From contig CAMPBZ010000009.1 of NCBI GenBank assembly GCA_946641795.1, forward strand, positions 1-17,447: DNA of 17,447 nucleotides, in the 5' to 3' direction. Below the pieces are notes generated by a model. That model saw nothing but the letters and a program-made list of their open reading frames with translations, searched no databases and was not told the origin of the DNA. Positions 14,661 to 17,447 of the stretch are shown one piece after another (within the stretch, counting starts at the first letter, position 1; every line of letters starts with the position of its first letter). A program made the position numbers and the translations under genes. The stretch comes from an uncultured Clostridia bacterium. Lineage in GTDB: Bacteria; Bacillota; Clostridia; Oscillospirales; CAG-272.

Positions 14661-15803
14661 ATGGACGAAAGAAGAATTGTATTGTCCGCAAAGGACATTG
14701 AAGTAAAGTTCCGCGTTCGCGAAAACTATTTGACCGCCATTCGGAACGTTTCGCTTGACCTTTACGAAGGCGAAACTTTTGCCATTGTAGGCGAATCCGG
14801 CTCCGGCAAATCGGTATTTACCAAAACCTTTACCGGTATGCTGGAATCCAACGGCCGCGTTACCAACGGCTCGGTTATTTTCTACGGCAAAAGAACGCAA
14901 AACGAGACCGCGCCGGAAGGCGAACAGCCTGCCGAGGGTGGGGCAGAAGAGGGCATCGACCTGGTCCAGCTCAAATCCGATAAGGATTGGGAAGGCATTC
15001 GCGGTGCGAAGATCGCTACCGTTTTCCAGGACCCGATGACTTCGCTCAACCCGATCCGCACGATCGGCTCCCAAATTGTAGAGGTCATTGAAAAGCACCA
15101 AAAAGTCTCCAAGCAGGAGGCCAAACAGCAGGCAATTGATATGATGGCGAGAGTGGGCATTCCCAACGCCGCCGATCGCTTTGACGAGTACCCTTTCCAG
15201 TATTCGGGCGGTATGCGCCAGAGAATTGTTATTGCCATTGCGCTTTGCTGCCACCCGGAAATTTTGATTTGCGACGAGCCGACCACGGCGCTGGACGTTA
15301 CCATTCAGGCGCAAATCATTAAACTGATCAAGGATTTGCAAAAAGAGCTTGGTTTTACCACCATTTACATTACGCACGACCTTGGCGTTGTTGCAAAGGT
15401 TGCCGACCGTGTTGGCGTTATGTACGGCGGACAGATCGTTGAGTACGGCACCGTGGAAGAGATCTTCTACGATCCCAAACACCCCTACACCTGGGCGCTG
15501 TTGTCGTCGTTGCCGCAGCTTGGCATTAAAGGCGAGGATCTTTACTACATTACCGGAACGCCGCCTTCCTTGTTCAACAAGATCGTTGGCGATTCGTTTG
15601 CGCCGAGAAACCCGAAGGCGCTGAAAATCGATTTTGCAAAGGAGCCCCCGTTCTTCCGCGTCAGCGATACGCACTACGCCAAGACCTGGCTGCTTGATCC
15701 GAGAGCCCCTTCCGTTGAAAAGCCGGAGGTTATTCAAAACCTGCACGAAAAGATTGAACAAATGACGGGAAAGGGAGGTGCCTTCTATGTCGACGACGAA
15801 TAA
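14661..15803 (+). CDS. Oligopeptide ABC transporter ATPase (OppD/AmiE type)
   Basis: 380 residues. Walker A GESGSGKS at 44-51, Q-loop VFQDP with Q123, signature YSGGMRQ at 181-187, Walker B ILICDE at 201-206 with catalytic E206, and switch His H239. An acidic Pro/Glu/Gly-rich insert lies at about 78-100 between the first strand set and the Q-loop. The C-terminal oligopeptide-transporter domain reads GDSFAPRNPKALKIDF and HYAKTWLLDPRAP. It lacks the Cys cluster found in enterobacterial DppD/OppD and instead matches AmiE/OppD of streptococci and lactococci. AGGAGG at about 14647-14653 precedes the ATG. It overlaps the next gene by 17 bases. Confidence 0.93.
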   Translation: MDERRIVLSAKDIEVKFRVRENYLTAIRNVSLDLYEGETFAIVGESGSGKSVFTKTFTGMLESNGRVTNGSVIFYGKRTQNETAPEGEQPAEGGAEEGIDLVQLKSDKDWEGIRGAKIATVFQDPMTSLNPIRTIGSQIVEVIEKHQKVSKQEAKQQAIDMMARVGIPNAADRFDEYPFQYSGGMRQRIVIAIALCCHPEILICDEPTTALDVTIQAQIIKLIKDLQKELGFTTIYITHDLGVVAKVADRVGVMYGGQIVEYGTVEEIFYDPKHPYTWALLSSLPQLGIKGEDLYYITGTPPSLFNKIVGDSFAPRNPKALKIDFAKEPPFFRVSDTHYAKTWLLDPRAPSVEKPEVIQNLHEKIEQMTGKGGAFYVDDE

Positions 15804-16764
15804 CGAACGCGAAGTCATCCTCTCGGTCCGTCACGTGGACGTTGCTTTTGACGTTGGCGGCAAAAAGAAATTCAAAGCGGTCAGCGATGCCAATTTTGAC
15901 ATTTACCGCGGCGAAACCTTTGCCCTGGTAGGCGAATCGGGCAGCGGCAAAACCACGCTCGGCCGCGCCGTCATTCGCATCAACCCCTGCAGCGCAGGCG
16001 AGATCTTTTTTAACGGAGAGCGCATTTCCGGCAAAATTTCCCGCCAGCAGGACCGGGACGTGATCCGGAATATTCAAATGATCTTCCAGGATCCCGCCGC
16101 CTCGCTCAACGAGCGCGCCACCATTGAATACTGCATTTCCGAGGGCTTGTACAACTTCCATTTGTACAAGGATAACGAGGAGCGGATTGCCAAGGTGGAT
16201 AAAGCGCTGGAAGACGTAGGCCTTCTTCCCGAGCATAAGTCGAGATACCCGCACGAATTTTCTGGCGGACAGCGGCAGAGAGTTGGCATTGCCCGCGCAA
16301 TGATTATGGAGCCGCAGTTCATCATTGCCGACGAGCCCATTTCTGCGCTGGACGTTTCCATCCGTGCGCAGGTGCTCAACCTGATGAACAAGCTCAAAAA
16401 GGAAAAAAATCTCACCTATCTCTTTATTGCGCACGATCTTTCGGTGGTTCGGTTCATTGCCGACCGCATTGCGGTCATCCACCTCGGCAAAATCGTTGAG
16501 ATTGCCGAATCCGAAACGCTGTTCAAGTATCCGGTGCATCCGTACACCGTTTCGCTACTCAGCGCGGTGCCAATGCCCGACCCGATCATCGAAAAGCAGA
16601 GAGAATCCATTGTATATACGAAGGAAGAGGACGACCCCAACGCCTCTCCCAGAGAGATGCGCGAAATTCGCCCCGGACATTTCGTATATGCCAACGACGA
16701 GGATATGGTCGCTTTTGAAGAGCGGCTGAAAAAGCTGGAATCCTACCACGCAGAACAAGCGTGA
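15787..16764 (+). CDS. Oligopeptide ABC transporter ATPase (OppF/AmiF type)
   Basis: 325 residues. Walker A GESGSGKT at 49-56, Q-loop IFQDP with Q101, signature FSGGQRQ at 158-164, Walker B FIIADE at 178-183 with E183, and switch His H216. The C-terminal part contains the HPYT motif of oligopeptide ATPases. I place the start at ATG 15787 because GGGAGGTG (15773-15780) lies at ideal distance; the in-frame GTG at 15778 is part of that ribosome binding site. The start is inside the preceding ATPase gene (17-base overlap), so the two ATPases are probably made in equal amounts for a heterodimer. The C-terminal 40 residues are acidic and Lys/Glu-rich. A strong terminator follows. Confidence 0.94.
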   Translation: MSTTNNEREVILSVRHVDVAFDVGGKKKFKAVSDANFDIYRGETFALVGESGSGKTTLGRAVIRINPCSAGEIFFNGERISGKISRQQDRDVIRNIQMIFQDPAASLNERATIEYCISEGLYNFHLYKDNEERIAKVDKALEDVGLLPEHKSRYPHEFSGGQRQRVGIARAMIMEPQFIIADEPISALDVSIRAQVLNLMNKLKKEKNLTYLFIAHDLSVVRFIADRIAVIHLGKIVEIAESETLFKYPVHPYTVSLLSAVPMPDPIIEKQRESIVYTKEEDDPNASPREMREIRPGHFVYANDEDMVAFEERLKKLESYHAEQA

Positions 16765-16786
16765 TCCGGCAAATTCCCGTTTGAAT

Positions 16787-16826
16787 ACAACAAAAAAGCC
16801 GCCAAATTTGGCGGCTTTTTTGTTGT
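16787..16826. terminator. Perfect 40-base palindrome, bidirectional terminator
   Basis: Left arm 16787-16806 and right arm 16807-16826 are exact reverse complements. The GC core GCCGCC/GGCGGC is flanked by A6 and T6 tracts, so it terminates transcripts from both the transporter operon and the convergent PHP gene. Confidence 0.95.
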
Positions 16827-16831
16827 GCAGT

Positions 16832-17446
16832 TTATTTTGTTGCGGCTTCAACTTCCTTTGTGCGGTCGATGGTGAAAACGTGCATTGTGCCGGCGCGCAC
16901 ACGGGCAATGTAGTCGGCAACGCTTTGGAGCGGCGTTTCGCTTTCCATTCCGGCAAGCAGGGGGCAATCGCCCGCGCGGTGGTTGTCCGAGCCGGCGGTT
17001 TGGCAAACAAAGCCGTAATGATCGGCAAACAGTTTTGCCATCTCGTTTTCAAACGGCGGGCGGCTGGCGTTCAGGATCTCCACACCATCCACACAGCGCG
17101 GAAACAGGCGGATATGGTCAATGTAGGTGCTGTCGCGGAAGGGGTGCGCCTGAATGACCAGCGCTCCTTGTTCGCGTAAAAAATCCAGCTCGGCGCTTCT
17201 TTTCATTCCCATAATTTCCGGGTGGGCAAGATACCATTCCTTATCCAGCCCGTAAATGAGAAAATCGGTACCACCGTAGGAGATCTCTACCCCGAAAAAG
17301 AGCTTGATGCCCAGCTTTTTCGCAATTGGCAGACCGTCCTCGTAGTCCTTGCAGAAAATGTTGACCTTTTCGGTATAGGAAAGGTTGGCGTCGCTCAAAT
17401 AGAAATTGCCGTCCAGCCAGTGGTTGGTCAGAAAAACGCCGTCATA
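16832..17446 (-). CDS. PHP-domain metal-dependent phosphoesterase (5' truncated at window edge)
   Basis: The frame is open through the right edge (the codon at 17446-17444 is in frame), giving about 204 residues without a start. Visible PHP metal-ligand motifs are TNH near the truncated end (equivalent to the family's TDH), FGVEIS with the conserved Glu, QAHPFR, and TAGSDNHR near the C-terminus. Such domains bind two or three divalent metals and hydrolyse phosphoesters; members include histidinol phosphatase, nucleases and the polymerase exonuclease domain. The PHP domain makes up the visible protein with no polymerase domain following it, so a stand-alone phosphoesterase is most likely. The first PHP motif (HxH) is outside the window. 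It is convergent with oppF and shares its terminator. Confidence 0.85.
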   Translation of the reverse strand, partial: YDGVFLTNHWLDGNFYLSDANLSYTEKVNIFCKDYEDGLPIAKKLGIKLFFGVEISYGGTDFLIYGLDKEWYLAHPEIMGMKRSAELDFLREQGALVIQAHPFRDSTYIDHIRLFPRCVDGVEILNASRPPFENEMAKLFADHYGFVCQTAGSDNHRAGDCPLLAGMESETPLQSVADYIARVRAGTMHVFTIDRTKEVEAATK

Positions 17447-17447
17447 A

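Noticed and set aside
15778..15786. GTG start for OppF
   Set aside because: The GTG is part of the GGGAGGTG ribosome binding site that serves ATG 15787.
14007..15818. Minus-strand open frame of 603 codons opposite oppC/oppD
   Set aside because: Antisense shadow spanning the junction of two clear genes, with composition rich in Asn, Arg and His and no recognisable domain.

Overview
The window looks like chromosomal DNA from a Gram-positive anaerobe of the Bacillota, most likely class Clostridia. I infer this from the strong purine-rich ribosome binding sites, the near-consensus sigma-A promoters with 17-base spacers, the families DUF6062, DUF3899, MnmM and DUF3656-type U32, and the Ami/Opp-type oligopeptide transporter typical of Firmicutes. 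I cannot name a genus. No tRNA, rRNA, CRISPR array, insertion sequence or phage gene was recognised.

Left block (2-5187, plus strand): the end of a coiled-coil protein that resembles the division protein ZapA, a U32-family RNA hydroxylase-like protein, a two-repeat DUF1538 membrane protein, two overlapping genes for PII-like proteins, and a small tail-anchored protein with a HEPN-like R-x4-H motif. Spacing is tight and I see no terminator inside, so this reads as one operon. The last four genes form the least understood part of the window: a transporter, a putative pair of nucleotide-sensing PII-like regulators, and a membrane-anchored possible HEPN protein.

Middle block (5191-9721): a ROK-type glucokinase and an OmpR-like regulator, translationally coupled on the minus strand. 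Opposite them is a plus-strand pair, DUF6062 and the tRNA methyltransferase MnmM. The two operons start from divergent consensus promoters with an 8-bp inverted repeat almost exactly midway between them. A class IV aminotransferase (D-amino acid transaminase-like) follows with its own promoter. It is separated by a bidirectional terminator from a small minus-strand DUF3899 membrane protein whose promoter predicts a leaderless mRNA.

Right block (9914-16764): a complete oligopeptide ABC transporter operon with a lipoprotein binding protein, two permeases and two ATPases. Its domain sizes and C-terminal features resemble the AmiACDEF/Opp systems of streptococci and lactococci. A strong promoter drives the binding-protein gene, and a hairpin after it probably reduces expression of the downstream genes. 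A perfect 40-base palindrome ends the operon and also serves a convergent, partial PHP-domain gene at the right edge.

Most of the window is ordinary housekeeping and nutrient-uptake DNA. The best candidates for new biology are the DUF1538/PII-like/PII-like/HEPN-like cassette and the symmetric control region between the glucokinase and DUF6062-mnmM operons.
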